From Megalonaias nervosa (Eukaryota > Mollusca > Bivalvia > Unionida > Unionidae), in the NCBI GenBank assembly GCA_016617855.1, contig JAECUM010001090.1, positions 1-64,000 on the forward strand: DNA of 64,000 nt, written 5' to 3'. Below are positions 12,590-24,528 of the stretch, one piece after another. The position numbers and the translations under genes were made by a program. The notes below the pieces were generated by a model. The model ran no database searches. It saw nothing but the letters and a program-made list of their open reading frames with translations, and was not told the DNA's origin. Numbering within the stretch: position 1 is the stretch's first letter; each line of letters starts with the position of its first letter.

Positions 12590-12875
12590 CCAGTTTGGAA
12601 CTGTGGATACAGAATCAGAAGGTTGTGGGTTTAAGTCTTACCTTTGCCATGACTGTTGAGACCTTAAGCATTATCTACTTCAGTGAGACAAACTTTATTT
12701 TAGATTTTGAAATCTTTTGAAGGTTTGAATGGCTATATTATGCACACAAAGAAGTGCCTTACCCTAGGACACACTCAGGCAGCCACCCCAAGCTAGTCTG
12801 GGCGGGTATCGAACCCATGACCCTTGGATTATAAGTCTGATACTCTACCAAATGAGTGACCTCAGCTCCTTCAAC
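12590..12875 (-). mobile_element. tRNA-derived SINE-like unit with convergent tRNA-like ends
   Basis: The minus strand from 12875 reads a tRNA-like head: TTTGGTAGAGTATCAGACTT (A-box region), then GGGTTCGATACCC (B box). At the other end, on the plus strand from about 12605, lies a weaker tRNA-like module (ACTGTGGATACAGAATCAGA, then GGGTTTAAGTC). The body between has no coding content. It lies in intron 1 of the Rab8-like gene. Confidence 0.55.
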
Positions 12876-13020
12876 CAACTGTAAATAAGTACAGAGGATG
12901 ATATAATATAACCAACAAGCCTGAAAAAACCATCATAATTGGGCTAACAAACATTCATGTAACTAGCCAATTTGTTGAATTGAAAAGAACAAGATTTATT
13001 TTTTGAAACAGCCTTTTCAT

Positions 13021-13240
13021 CTATTCATTCTGCCAGGCTAGTAGGTCAATATTGAACATGCTGTTCCCTGAAATAGCAGTATCGGCTATAGTGACAGGGT
13101 CTAGGTGGGCGATAATGTTGGTTAACTCTAGATTGACTGGTGTCCAATCCTGGAGAACTATAACGCTTAATCTTTCTTCATAGCGCTGGTCATGGATGAG
13201 ACTGATCCTTGTTATAAACGAGTCAGCTTTAGTTTGAAGG
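13021..13240 (-). CDS. Candidate terminal exon, unrecognised
   Basis: A 220-base open stretch on the minus strand is preceded by a pyrimidine-rich acceptor-like CTTGTTACAG and ends in TAG. It encodes 72 residues beginning LQTKADSFITRISLIHDQRY and ending NIDLLAWQNE, with a mixed, non-repetitive composition. I do not recognise the family. It sits inside the Rab8-like intron 1 on the same strand, so it would be an alternative or nested exon, a retained piece of another gene, or an element fragment. No partner exon was found. Confidence 0.35.
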
Positions 13241-13404
13241 CTGTAACAAGATAGTGAAACAAGCACAAAATATGGTATGTAATGATGCAATACTACAGTA
13301 TGATTGGTTCTCAGCATCATAGTACTAAATTCATTGTGTAGCAATAGCAGAACAATATCTGACCAATATATTTGTAACCATGACCATACGTGTTATACAG
13401 TATG

Positions 13405-13605
13405 TTAAGCAGGCTTTATAATGAGAGCATATTATGCGTTATTCAGTTTGAGGCAATAATATACGAAGAGGATTTATAATGAAGGACAATTGCGTGTGTT
13501 CAACGATAGGATAAACAGCAGTAAACTAAACAGATTTATAATGAGGGATCTCATATTCTGAGACTGTATGAGAATAGCAGTATACTGATGGATTTGCAAT
13601 GAATT
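13405..13605. repeat. Short minisatellite, unit about 60 bp
   Basis: Four units carry GGATTTATAATGA-like cores at about 13411, 13469, 13529 and 13589, with diverged spacers. Confidence 0.5.
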
Positions 13606-15880
13606 TGTATATCACTGGTTAACTGATGCGTGCTTTGGATAAATAACAAACTTGAAAAGACTTGATATAAAGAAAAAAGATAGCTAACTATTTTACAATA
13701 ATTAAATAAACTAAAGAATCTTTCTTTCTATGTTTCTCAAAAGCTCACACAGAAAACAGCTTATCGGAAATTCATGTGATCCTTGCATTATTTCTTTTAT
13801 TTTCTTTATATTTTTAATACACAAATGTTCCTATCTTTAATGTGTGGATGTGCCATCCATAACCAACAAATCAGTCACTCACATTATAGCAACGGCAACT
13901 ATGATAAATACCAATAATGAATATAACAAAACGATTTCTGCTACAATTACTACTACTACTGCTACTATCGCTGTTAATAAGCAATATAAAAAAGAACATT
14001 GCAGGAGGGGGAGGGTTAATGTATAACTTTTTAATTACCATACCTATATCAGCGATTAAATCCGTTCTTTTTTTTTAATATCGTATCATAGCTGAATAAA
14101 AATATTTATATATTCATACTATTTCACAATGAATCTATGTAACTCTTCCTTTCCTAATCAGTATATAACGTCGGGTTAAAAGAGAGATAATATAGGTTTA
14201 GATGATCAAAAAATGGGAAAGAAGATAGAATGTAACGGTCTCTCTTTAGTTCCACGCATACCTATCGAGACATCAACTTAAAATCTCATTAGTCAGAATG
14301 TGTGTTCTTCAAATAGTCTTATAAAAATAAGTGGTTGAAACACTGCGAGAATTGCAAAACTTGAAAAACAAAATTTCATTTGTCACTTTCTTCAAGCAAA
14401 GGGTACTACATATGCCGCGTCTATAACAAACCGGTGGTGAAGCAGCTGAAACCTACACTTATCAGCACAAATTCGAATTGTATCTCCTTTTACTGTTTTT
14501 ACTGGCTTGTGAGTCTGCATTCGACTAAAAACTCAAACAAAGATATAACATGCTTTCTTTAACGTTTATTCTATACTTCGCATAGTAAGTTGTGTGTATT
14601 GAACAATCCAGATATTCCTCCTTCTTTGACAGTCTGGTTACACGATGTGACCGTCAGATTTTATTGTCCGTATAAATATTTAAAAACCTAAAACATAATC
14701 AAGATCACATATGTCAGAGTTTGCAGTTTTGAACCATAAAAGGTTTGAAATCAAGTAGTCTATTCAAGACCAGTCGAGTGTCAACTATTTTGCTTTTCGC
14801 AGGGAATCGTTCGGATATGTGACACAAATAAATACAATCACCTCTCCTACAAAATCTACTGGTAGCACAAAACAGAGGAGATACAGTAATCATTTTTAAC
14901 GTGACGAAGACAATGGTGGAGAAACATTTTTTTATTATTGTGAAAACATTGGCGAGATCAAATGAAGTATCTGGATAGTTGCTTCCTCATGAAAATACAA
15001 TGGTTCTGACCTAGTCCACTATTGTAATCAATAGGTACAGGTTAAAATATTTTTGAAAGGAAAAATGCAGATGTATTGGCTGAATGTTAAGCAATTTTAA
15101 CGAGTCTTGTTTATGATCTGCTGCATATCATAGGACAATTTAGCGCTCGTAAAAAGATGCATCAGCTTAGAAATTTAGGAACTATTGATAAGGTTATGGA
15201 ATCCTTTGGAGGCCCACAAACAAATCAGATGACTTCCAGCAAGGTTCATCTTTTTGTGAAAAGCCATAAAAAGCAGTGCAACAAATCAAATATTCCTGGC
15301 CATGTCAAGTGACAAAAACTTGAATACCAGACATTACCAACAGTCTTGGTTCACCATGTTTAGCTCATCATCAGATTACTGGTAACACAACTATATTCCC
15401 AAAAGAGTCAGTTAACAAATTTGCCTCCCGGAAAGAATCATGCGAGCACCTATCCTATTGTGCTTTGGTTAGCATTTGTATGTAAAGATGTTCCTCATGG
15501 TTTAATTTGAAAGCCTGCTAGAAAATCCCGTTGGATCTAGAAACACCCGTACCTGCTGCAGGGCTCGAATTTAGGACTTTTTGTCACTATATCACAGGAT
15601 CACCATAGTAATAGCAGGGCAGAGGATAAGCGTTAATTTCGATCTCTGCTGCTGATTGTATTCACTAGCACAAATTACAAACAGAAACTGAAGCGAAGTG
15701 AATGTTTATTTGGCAACAGTTTGTGGGGTATTTACATATACTGACTATTCTGAATACATTTTGAACACGTTCTAATACACATATTTATCGTTATCTATTG
15801 CACCGTTAAAACGATAAATCATACTAACAAATTCTGTACTCTGTCTTCTTATATGACAAGTGAAGTCAACACAAAGAAAC
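13606..15880. other. Intronic, no recognisable feature
   Basis: AT-rich sequence inside the Rab8-like intron 1. Short frames at 13844-14026 and 14380-14562 have no motif or splice support. Nothing else is seen. Confidence 0.5.
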
Positions 15881-15886
15881 TGCAGT

Positions 15887-16062
15887 TCCCCCCACCACCA
15901 CCACCACCATCACCATCATGGTAACTGAGAGCCATATCGCTAGTGTTCATTTTTGGCTCCCTCCGGCATTTTATCAGAGCACCTCAGATTTCGTGGTTTG
16001 GGTGAATACTATATATTTTATTCATGTATTTGAATAAATAAATAAATAAATAAATAAACAAA
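15887..16062. repeat. (CCA)n and (AAAT)n simple repeats
   Basis: A CCACCACCACCATCACC tract at about 15892-15920 and an AAATAAATAAAT tract at about 16033-16062. The minus-strand frame across the second tract is not a gene. Confidence 0.8.
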
Positions 16063-16714
16063 TAATATGATGGTGGTGTGGTGTGATTGCAGTTGTGATG
16101 GTGTATGTCCATTTCTATGTTGTGTGTCTTTTGTGTTATTTGGAGTGATTGTAGGTGTGCAATAGGTGAGACTGAAGTCGGCTCCTGCACTGGCACAGGG
16201 TATTTGTTTCTGTGTTGTGAGTTGAGTTTTTCCACTTACTCTATGATACCTGGTGGTCGAAAGCCGTGGGTGTGGTCTGGCACGTTGAAATATTGGTTGT
16301 GTTGGATTAAGTGGTAGTTTGCGTTTCTCTTCCTACCATAGAATAAAAAGGCCGGTTATTGTTAGTCTCTGAATTGCGGTTTAAGCCTTGTGTATGTGGA
16401 CCATGGCATTGTAAATTATGCCTATTTATTCAGTCAGCAGGATAGAATTTTGGGTAGCAAGTTTTGTGAACGACAATTTCCTGAATAATTAGAGAGCAAA
16501 CTGTCAACGTTATTAGCAGAACTGACTCTTCCAATTTCATTTCCAGCAGCTCTAGTCGCAGCATAAGGGTGTCACATCAGTCGGAGATGTGTGAGTTCTT
16601 TGTTCAGTGTGTAGATTCGGGTGAACTGTGTGCTTGCATTGTAATTTGGGTGTGGAGTAGAAACGCTTGTTTGAATTTCCCATTGATCAAGCTACTGGAG
16701 GTTAGTTTTTGTTG

Positions 16715-16976
16715 TTGGTGGTGGTGGTGTGGGGCTTAACGCCATTTTTCAGCACACAATAGGCTATACATGGCGGCCAGTATTAATACTGGAGGAAGAA
16801 ACCGGGAAATCCGCGGAAAGAACCACCGACCCACGAGAAGCTACTGGCAAGCTTTCTCACATATCCACATTCGCCGAATCTTAGACTCGAGCCCACGCAG
16901 ACAGAGGTCAGGTGGCAGTGATCCATAACGGAGAGCGCTTTAGACCACTTGGCCACTCGGGACCCCCCTGGAGGTT
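16715..16976 (-). mobile_element. tRNA-derived SINE (long-variable-arm tRNA head)
   Basis: Read on the minus strand from 16976, the head CGAGTGGCCAAGTGGTCTAA (A-box region) runs through a long variable-arm-like stretch to GGGCTCGAGTC (B box), like a Ser/Leu-type tRNA. The body has CGGTTTCTTCCTCC and ends with GGCGTTAAGCCCCACCACC. This arrangement is typical of invertebrate SINEs whose body ends in a GGCGTTAAA-like box. It sits in the Rab8-like intron 1. Confidence 0.75.
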
Positions 16977-17589
16977 AGTAATAAAGTATTACGCAAACTC
17001 TATGGCTGCCTGTTCTCTTGGTGGTTTTGTTGTGGGACCGGATTTTACTCTAATCTATTGCTCCACCTTTTTCAGACCCATGGGTAATACTCATGCTGTG
17101 AGGTTATTTTCTTTTGATTTTTCTTCGAAGCACTTGTACGCAGCTGATTTGTAGATTTCAAATGCTCAGTACTGAATGTATATACATTGTTAACATGCTT
17201 CTCCTCACGTATACATTTGTAAGGGCCTTTTTCTGGTTAAGGGTTATAGTTTAGTACTGCCAGTGGTGGTTGATGTGGAAATGAGTTTTGGAGGTTGTTT
17301 AATTTATTGACTACTTTGTATATGTGGAAAGATATGTCCGTCTTGCGTTGAGTCTGTATGTAAAGATGATGGTTGTTTAACTACTTGGTCAGGTTCTGAG
17401 TGTGGGAATAGTGACAAATATGACTAGGTACATGCTCCTGGTATGTAGGGCAGTGCATCTTTCAAGATTTGGAGTTGACGGTTGTTATTTGAATGATTAG
17501 TTGGGGTCTGGTGGTGGACACAGTGGGAAGAATAACTGATAGGAAAGGGGCAAATGAGGGAGAAATAAGACTCGATTATAGCTAGCGCG
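16977..17589. other. Intronic, nothing recognised
   Basis: Intron sequence between a SINE and a LINE. I see no open frame with a motif. Confidence 0.5.
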
Positions 17590-18945
17590 ACTGGGAGAAA
17601 ATAATAAAAATGAGGACTTTGTATAGCGCCTAATCTTTAGAAGCTCTAAGCGCTTTACAACATTTGAAAACACTTAAAAACATATATAATGATATGATTA
17701 CAAAATTAAAAACAAACACCATGAAATGAAAAAACAGAAAACATGCTGAAACTATTTAAGGTAAGGAAACATTATTAGGTCTTTAAGTCTGTTCTTGCAG
17801 TTGAAAAAGGTCAGTTTTAAGAGCGCTCTTGAATGAGATCACTGTGTCTTTGTGTCTAAGTTCAGTGGGCAATTCGTTCCACGTTGCTGGACCCTGGTAT
17901 GCAAAAGAACGTTGTCCATATGACTTCATTTTCATAGTGGGAATAGTGAGAATACGAGTGTCAGAAGAGGAGCGTAAGTATTTTTCTGGTGTGTACACAT
18001 GGGTGAGGTCAGATAGGTATGTTGGACAGTAGCCCGTCAGTGAAACGTATCACAGAGAACAAATACTGTGTTTAATTTGGGATCGAATGGATAGCCAGTG
18101 TAGGATACAGAGTAGGGGGAGGCGTGCTCTGATCGTGGTACTCTAAGGATGATCCGAGCAGTTGTGTTTTGAACTTTTTGAAGTTTCTGGAGTAGATATT
18201 GAGACGAACCAGACAGAATTTAGTTACAATAGTCCAGTCTTGAAAGTACTAAGGAACACACAAGTGTTTTAGTGGCATCAACTGAAAGATACTTGCGAAT
18301 GCGTCTCAGTTCAATATATGCAGCCTTGCATATGTTCATGACATGTTGGTGCAATGAGAGAGTACTGTCGAGAGTAACACCTAGGTTTCGTACTGACTGT
18401 GTGAATTTGATGTTGGTGTTGCTGATATTTATTGTTTGAGGTAAAGGATGTAAATGAGAATGTCTTTGTGTTGTAATCAGAATGGCTTCAGTTTTATCAT
18501 CATTCATCTGCAGCTTGTTACATGTCATCCATGATTTCAGATCAGAAATGCACCTCTCTGCACCTTGGATGGTAGCTTCAACTTCAGTTGGGTGGCTAGA
18601 TTTGTATATTTGGGTGTCATCAGCGTACAATTGGTGAGACACTAGATGATGATCTATGACAGTTGAGAGTGGCTGAGTGTATAGAATGAAGAGAACAGGT
18701 CCAAGAACAGACCCCTGTGGAACACCACAACATAGATCAACTGGGCAGGAGTGTTTCCATTTACGGACACAATTTGTGTCCTGTTGACCAAGTAAGACTT
18801 GAACCATAGTAAGGCTGTATCGTGAATGCCAAATACATGCTGGAGACGGTGAAGTAATATATCATGGTCTATTGTGTCAAATGCTGCAGACAGGTCAAGG
18901 AGGGTGAGGACTGTAATCTTTCCGCTATCCAAAGCAGAGAAAGGG
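17590..18945 (-). mobile_element. 5'-truncated LINE (CR1/L2-type) with reverse transcriptase
   Basis: The minus strand encodes non-LTR reverse transcriptase motifs in order: TLLDLSAAFDTIDHDILLHR, GVPQGSVLGPVLFILYTQPL, HQLYADDTQIYKSS (YADD catalytic box), then NKLQMNDDKTEAI and VRNLGVTLDSTLSLHQHV, and a C-terminal SYGQRSFAYQGPATWNELPT tail near 17900. The 195-codon frame (18807-18220) is continuous, but a frameshift separates it from the upstream block (18932-18654) and stops follow. The 3' end near 17600 carries a GGCGCTATACAAAGTCC-like box and an A/T tail. Endonuclease and ORF1 are absent. The insertion is in the same orientation as the Rab8-like gene. Confidence 0.88.
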
Positions 18946-20002
18946 ACCTATGTTGGAGCAGTATGACCAAGTTTCGGTGCAGCTAAACTAGCATCTCGTT
19001 GCTGACGGGGCAGATGACTAAACCTATTTGACAGGATAACGTGATTTGCGTTAAATTTCCCACTCAGTATTAAAGGAATAAGAATGGACTGAAATATGCA
19101 CTCAGCCAGCCCCAAGTGCGGCTTGATTTAATTAATCTGAAATCTAATAATTAATTGTTCATTCTAGTTCGTCTGTGTTATAGCTAATGTATGTACATAT
19201 TCAAGATCTGTGTGAAGTGCTAAATGACTAGATCGTGATGTACTATCAATCCATGGTGAATCTATGGTGTATATTTATCTTAACTGATTTGATGTAACCA
19301 TTCTAATGCACGAAAGAATGAATACTATAATAAGGTTCAGCCATTGAGCCAAATTCACTCCTGTCGAAAATGGAGACTTTCTCCCTCTCAAGGCTGCTAC
19401 GGCAGCGTTCTGAGTCTGGTTTTGGTGTTAATCTAACGTATATGATAACATTAATCAATCTACTGAAAATTATATATATATATATATACTTTTATCCCGT
19501 TTCTGGTATCATTAGACTCACACCAAACTCATGTGACCCCTATCACTTAACATGCAAGATTTGTAAATTATTTACAACATAAACAAAGAAACATTACAAC
19601 AATAAGATGTCTAACCCTTCGTATTAATAATACTAAAAAATAATAAACTAGTGAAACTTTAAAAGGCTCTAAATTGGGAATCGTTGTCGAATTTGCTCCA
19701 AGCAAAAGAGGCGCCTACTACCTGCCACGCATGATTTCTTCTTTGTAGTTACATGGTGTGCTGCAAAATAAATTGGCTATTAGCAACCCCAGGTGATACG
19801 TTACTGTAATATACAGTGAGATATGCATTATCACATATTCAAAGTTCTAGATTAAAGTTAAACTAAAATTAAGTAAAAGGCTAGAGAATTTAGGGCTGTA
19901 AAATCTGTGTATACACTTGCACCACCTCCAGAATTCATGTTCATATTCATATTTAACGTTATGTGTAGTCAAAAAATTTTAAATAGAAAATAGATCCCAT
20001 AC
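18946..20002. other. Intronic, nothing recognised
   Basis: Remainder of the Rab8-like intron 1, with a short (TA)n at about 19471-19490. No gene is seen. Confidence 0.55.
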
Positions 20003-20126
20003 CTATAGTTGATGTAAATGTGTCAGCAAACGAATCCTGGGAAAATCTGAGCAAAACACAAGTTTTTCCAACTCCAGTTTCACCGACCAACAATACTTTG
20101 AACAAGTAATCATAAGTCTTTGCCAT
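20003..20126 (-). CDS. Rab8: Rab8-like GTPase, exon 1 (start codon)
   Basis: The minus strand begins ATG at 20126 and encodes [41 protein letters not shown] and the first base of a Gly codon, then donor GTATGG. This is the N terminus of a Rab8-type small GTPase, which cycles between GTP and GDP to direct vesicle transport to the plasma membrane or cilium. The P-loop reads GETGVGKT where Rab8/10 normally have GDSGVGKT; the Lys-Thr that binds phosphates is kept. Phase 1 splicing to 12436-12496 restores the switch I segment. The intron is 7.5 kb. The altered P-loop suggests a divergent paralog. Confidence 0.88.
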
Positions 20127-21530
20127 TTTAATGTTATTATTTATAAGGAAGCCAAAAGAAACGGCAATATCGTTAAACTTCCCTCAGTCATCCACCTAGT
20201 TGTGTTATTAATGTAATGATGATGACGATCGCATAGACGCTTTATATCTTACCTGTATATGAACCGAAATGAACTGGAATTAACTGGAAGGGACGAGCAA
20301 ATAAATGCGCTGGTCAGGTCTCGTTGTACGATAGATCTTGTTTCTAAGATTCACTTGCTGACTCAGGTGATAACAGACAAGGAAATGTTACTGTTTATTT
20401 TCATTATGATGTGAATGTCTATTTATACAGATAAAAGGCAATTTGTACACGTATGCGTATGATACCTGTGCTGTTGATATATATGAAAAGAAACAAAGTG
20501 TAAGTCAGCGTGGTCTTGAAGGCGCCATTACTTCTAAAATCACATAAAGTTATGTTAATAACTTTCTTACCAATATGGCTGAAATTAATGAGATTTTTGT
20601 CTGATTTTATCATGTTCTGTGTCTTACTTGCTATCCAAAAACTTACACAGGACAATTACATATAGTTATGCAGTTTTACAAACGAAGGTAGTGAAAGCTT
20701 GGGGCCAAATATTGCGATTTTGTTTGTCACGTCATATTGCGATATTAAATTTGATTTAATCTTTATCACACCTATGTTTAGCCTCCTCCAAAAATGTGCA
20801 TGTACTTTGAACCTATGTACTTATCGTAGCGTTAATATGATTTTCCGAGTATTAATAATAGAAGATGGAGTGGTTTAATTAAGCAGCACATATGTTTGAT
20901 ACCATTTTACCTAATCATACCCATATGTGCACTATTTAGTAACGAACGCCTACATGACCAGTTCGACTTGTCCTTTACGCAGAATCGTAAACTCGAACTG
21001 TACGAGAAAATTGACTTGGCGTATAGCTTTGCTACTGCATCTGTTTTACTGTTTTCCATTCCTTTTCGTCTACGCCAACCTTTGCGATATCTTATTTGCT
21101 GCTTTCATCATTTGAATGGGTTGCTGAACTGGGAGACGCATTGGAAGTGACAGTTGCTGTAGCCTCTTTTTATACCTTAGAATATTCCCAGCCATGTAAC
21201 TGGCAGAATATCCATGTACAGGAAGTATGGCAGAGGTTGAAGGAATAGGAGGAGTTGAAGTCTCTGATATATTTTTCCTGGACATAGAGAAAAGTGCTTC
21301 CAAGAGACGTGTTTGTGTTGAAGACGCTGCACGTTTACATTGCGGAAGGGATCATCTAGTAAATAGTCCCCAGGACTTTGAGAACAGGGGAGCAATACAA
21401 TTTCAAGGTACCTTCTTCTACAGATGGTGTATGTCTTCAATTGTCTTCTTGAAAACTCGATTCATTTTCACTTTCTGTTGGGAGGATGTGTGCGTGTTTT
21501 GGGGCTTCATGCATGTCATCTATCAGAGCT
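20127..21530. other. Upstream of Rab8-like exon 1; nothing recognised
   Basis: Would hold the 5' untranslated region and promoter of the Rab8-like gene. I see no clear TATA box or other defined element. Open frames at 20896-21440 overlap on both strands without motifs. Confidence 0.45.
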
Positions 21531-22354
21531 GCTACAATGCTTGTACGGCCGAGCACCATTCCACGTCCCGAAAATGGGAAAATTGTAGTTGTATTGAGCG
21601 GCCCTATCTAGAGAATGGACAGACTTCAAGGCATCAGGGGACCGGTAGTTTCGAAACATGGTTCCAAGTAGGTGTGACTAAAAATATCCGATACTGCGTA
21701 TTGATCTTTAGCATCTTTCCACGCTCCTTCTTTGGTACTATTGTTGACTGATATCCCTTTCTCCGTCTCATCATTTCTGGAAAAGGATGATTTGCGAATT
21801 ATTGAAAAATTCTCATGTTTGTAAATTGCTGTTCCACCAATAGCTGAACATGCAACTTTCATGTTGGATAAATGAGATTAGGCTAGCAGCATACCTCTGG
21901 TTCTCTAGATAAAGCAGTAATCTATTTGAAGAGGACTCTGCCATAAAACCCCAAACGTACATACATTTGGTGGGAGTCCCACAATGAGACTCGAACTTTC
22001 TGTCAAAACAACTTTCATTTAGCTCCACCTCTACATCAAAAACCAATGAATGAAGATTTTGAATGCTAGTACTGTATTATATCACACCAAGGAAAATGAC
22101 CCTTTTCATAAATGGAGTAGTTATTGAAAGAATATTCGTGGCTTCAGTTTCGGTTTCAGCGCATGGTTCGAAATCTCCTTCCCCTTGCAATCTTCTCTAA
22201 CTTTCGTACACAAAGCACCATCACATTTACGACAAGTGAAAGACCTGGCCAATATCCCATTGTCGCGCAACCATTCCTCGATTATTTCATCCTTCTGCAA
22301 ACACAGTGTATTCAAATTCCAAGTGTATATATGATCTACAGTGTTCATGGCTAA
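21530..22354 (-). pseudogene. Merlin/ISXO2-type DDE transposase relic
   Basis: The minus strand carries, in order, an N-terminal segment IEEWLRDNGILARSFTCRKC with a Cys-pair zinc-binding pattern (22348-22121), the core VELNESCFDRKF followed by VWGFMAESSSNRLLL (22046-21813), and a distal piece GISVNNSTKEGAWKDAKDQY (21862-21626). This is the layout of ISXO2-like transposases, the family behind animal Merlin transposons. The first catalytic acid, normally the Asp of a V-E-x-D-E box, is Asn here. Frames shift between pieces, so it is dead. Its 5' end abuts the LTR of the next element. Confidence 0.7.
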
Positions 22355-22362
22355 CCGTTACG

Positions 22363-22620
22363 TATGTCTGTATTATATGTTTTATTTTTATTATCATAGT
22401 TTGTAAGAATTATTTAGTTATGCTATTAGATAAGGACATTCTTGTAAACATAGTGTGGGTTTCATGCTTGAGTTGTACCCTTAATGAAGTAAACATCATG
22501 CGATCTGATAATGACACGAGTTCTTGAAAGATCAGGCCGACCAAATTTCTGATTGGTTAACAACTGATCTTGTTTACAAGTTCTGATCCTTCTAAAAACA
22601 ATATGCGTCTTTCATTTGTT
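22363..22620 (+). repeat. 5' LTR of the Gmr1-like element (approximate)
   Basis: It aligns with 28105-28375: ATCATAGTTTGTAAGAAT against ATTATAATTTGTAAGGAT, then ATTTAGTTAT in both, and TTGGTTAAC-A-CTGATCT near the end of both. The ends are estimated by eye. Confidence 0.65.
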
Positions 22621-22939
22621 TCTTAAACTATGTCTTTGCTTTGTATATAATAGATTTTTTGCTGGAGAAGTGGGGATTCTTAGTAGTAAAAATGTCTTGG
22701 ATGATGTTCAGTTGTACTTAACTGAGATGATTCATTTATTTAATTCGATCATTCATTGATTTACAAAAGTTATCGAACTACTCAGATTTTGGAATTACAG
22801 CTATTACATAATTGCTGTAAATTCATTTAAAGACATTTTGGATTATATCCGTGTGACTTATTCCTTACTATTGGCAAGACAGTACAATAGTCACCATCAT
22901 TCGGAATACCACTGGACCAACAATCTTTCACCATGACAT

Positions 22940-24240
22940 CTAAAGTACAGTACATTATTTCAGATGTTACCGAGGAAAGGTTAGATTCCTTGAAAAAGGA
23001 TGCGTTACTAGAGCTTGCCAAAGATTATGATCTTTCTTAAGCAAAGTCTTCTTTACCACCGATGCAAGAGATAAAGAATATTTTGATACATTATTTGGTG
23101 AAAAAGGGTATTCTTGAAAACAAAATTGATTTGGGTTATATTAGAAAGTCACTATCCGGTTCAGACAGGAATTTAACGGAATTGCAGTTAAAAAACCAGA
23201 TGAAAGTTTAGCTTAAAAAAAGCTTCAGCTTTAAGAGGAAGTAATGCAGATGCAATATCCGGATGAGAAGGATGCAGGAGAAATGGAAGTGCAAAAAGAT
23301 GAAAGAAGCGAAAAATCCAGATGGAAAAAGAAGAAAGAGAAATGAAAATGCAAATGCACAGAGAGGGATAAGAGAAAAAAGCAAAACCAAAACGAAGAGA
23401 GTGAAATGCAATTTATAGTAACATAATTAGTATTGGCAAATATAGTAAAGTATTCTTCTGTATATACAGATCCGGGTTTTGATGCTACCAAAGATATTAG
23501 GTTGGTACTACCTTGTAAAGAAAAAGAGGTAGATAATATTTTGGTCATTTTGAGATAATTAAGTAAAATATTTAATGGCACAGAAAGCATTGGAATTTAT
23601 CATTACAAAGTTCACTTATTGGCAAAGTTCGTGATGTCTACCCTTCACTCTTGGTAAAACAAAGTGATAATTATAATGTAGGCAAGTAATGTATTTTCAA
23701 GGTTTATGAGTTGGTATCTAAAACTTATCCTGAAATGTTTAAAAATTGTAGAAAATAAACTAGTCAAACTCATGAGGCGCTAGCATGTGAAACAAAAACA
23801 ACTATTTGAAAGATTCTGTACAGCTAAGAATGTTGACAAAGATTGTGATAATCTTAGACAACTGGTATTGACTAAATAGTTCAAGAACTCGGTCGATAGT
23901 GATGTTAAGACCTATCTTGATGAGAAGAACGTTGAAACCTTAGACAATGCAGCTGGTACAGCTGATGACTATTTCTTGACTCACGAAATTTCATTAGTCA
24001 ATAGATCTTCCTTTCAGCAAATTGATTTTGCTAAAAAAAAAAAAAAAAAAAAAAATCAGTCTCCCCCGAGTACTTAAAAAATCTCAAACTCACAAAACTA
24101 TTAGCAATCATACCTGTGCTAAATTAGATCAGAAATCCTTATCTCTTCCTACACGCACTTATTGTAACAAGAATGGGCACGGTATTTATGATTGCTACAG
24201 GTTGAAATTTAGGCAAAACAATAATGACAGAGCTGTTTTA
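22940..24240 (+). pseudogene. gag relic with zinc knuckle
   Basis: Pieces in shifting frames: VTEERLDSLKKDALLELAKD (N-terminal helix), YTDPGFDATKDIRLVLPCKE near 23465, VYELVSKTYPEMFKNCR near 23705, and a zinc knuckle TYCNKNGHGIYDCYRLKF near 24150. The middle segment resembles the capsid region from which the vertebrate SCAN domain is thought to derive (established for Gmr1-like gag). Multiple stops and a (A)n run near 24030 break it. Confidence 0.65.
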
Positions 24241-24330
24241 AATGCTCTTGTTTCTAAGAGGTCAAGACCATGGTCATGTATTGAAAGTAATACATTTGTT
24301 GGGTCTAGCTAACCCCAGTTTGATTTTAAT

Positions 24331-24528
24331 ATGGAAAATCATGAACCATTCATGTCGAGAGGTTCTGTATCACTTGCTGGAGTTTATGCCAAGCTTATCC
24401 CTATTAACATATTACGAGACACGGGCGCTTCTCAGAGTCTTTTACTGTCAAGAACTTTGTCTTTTTCTGAGAAGTCTTCTTCTAGTGAACGTATTGTTGT
24501 TAAGCGAGTAGAGGACTCACGGAACTAA
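24331..24528 (+). pseudogene. Retroviral-type aspartic protease relic
   Basis: A 65-codon open stretch holds ILRDTGASQSLLLSRTLSFS, the D-T-G-A active-site box of a retroviral-like aspartic protease, preceded by the GVYAKLIPIN beta strand. It follows the zinc knuckle and precedes integrase. The flap and C-terminal part are lost to stops. Confidence 0.8.

Noticed and set aside
21227..21751. 174-codon plus-strand frame
   Set aside because: No motif; its right end lies opposite the decayed transposase and the composition is unlike a protein.
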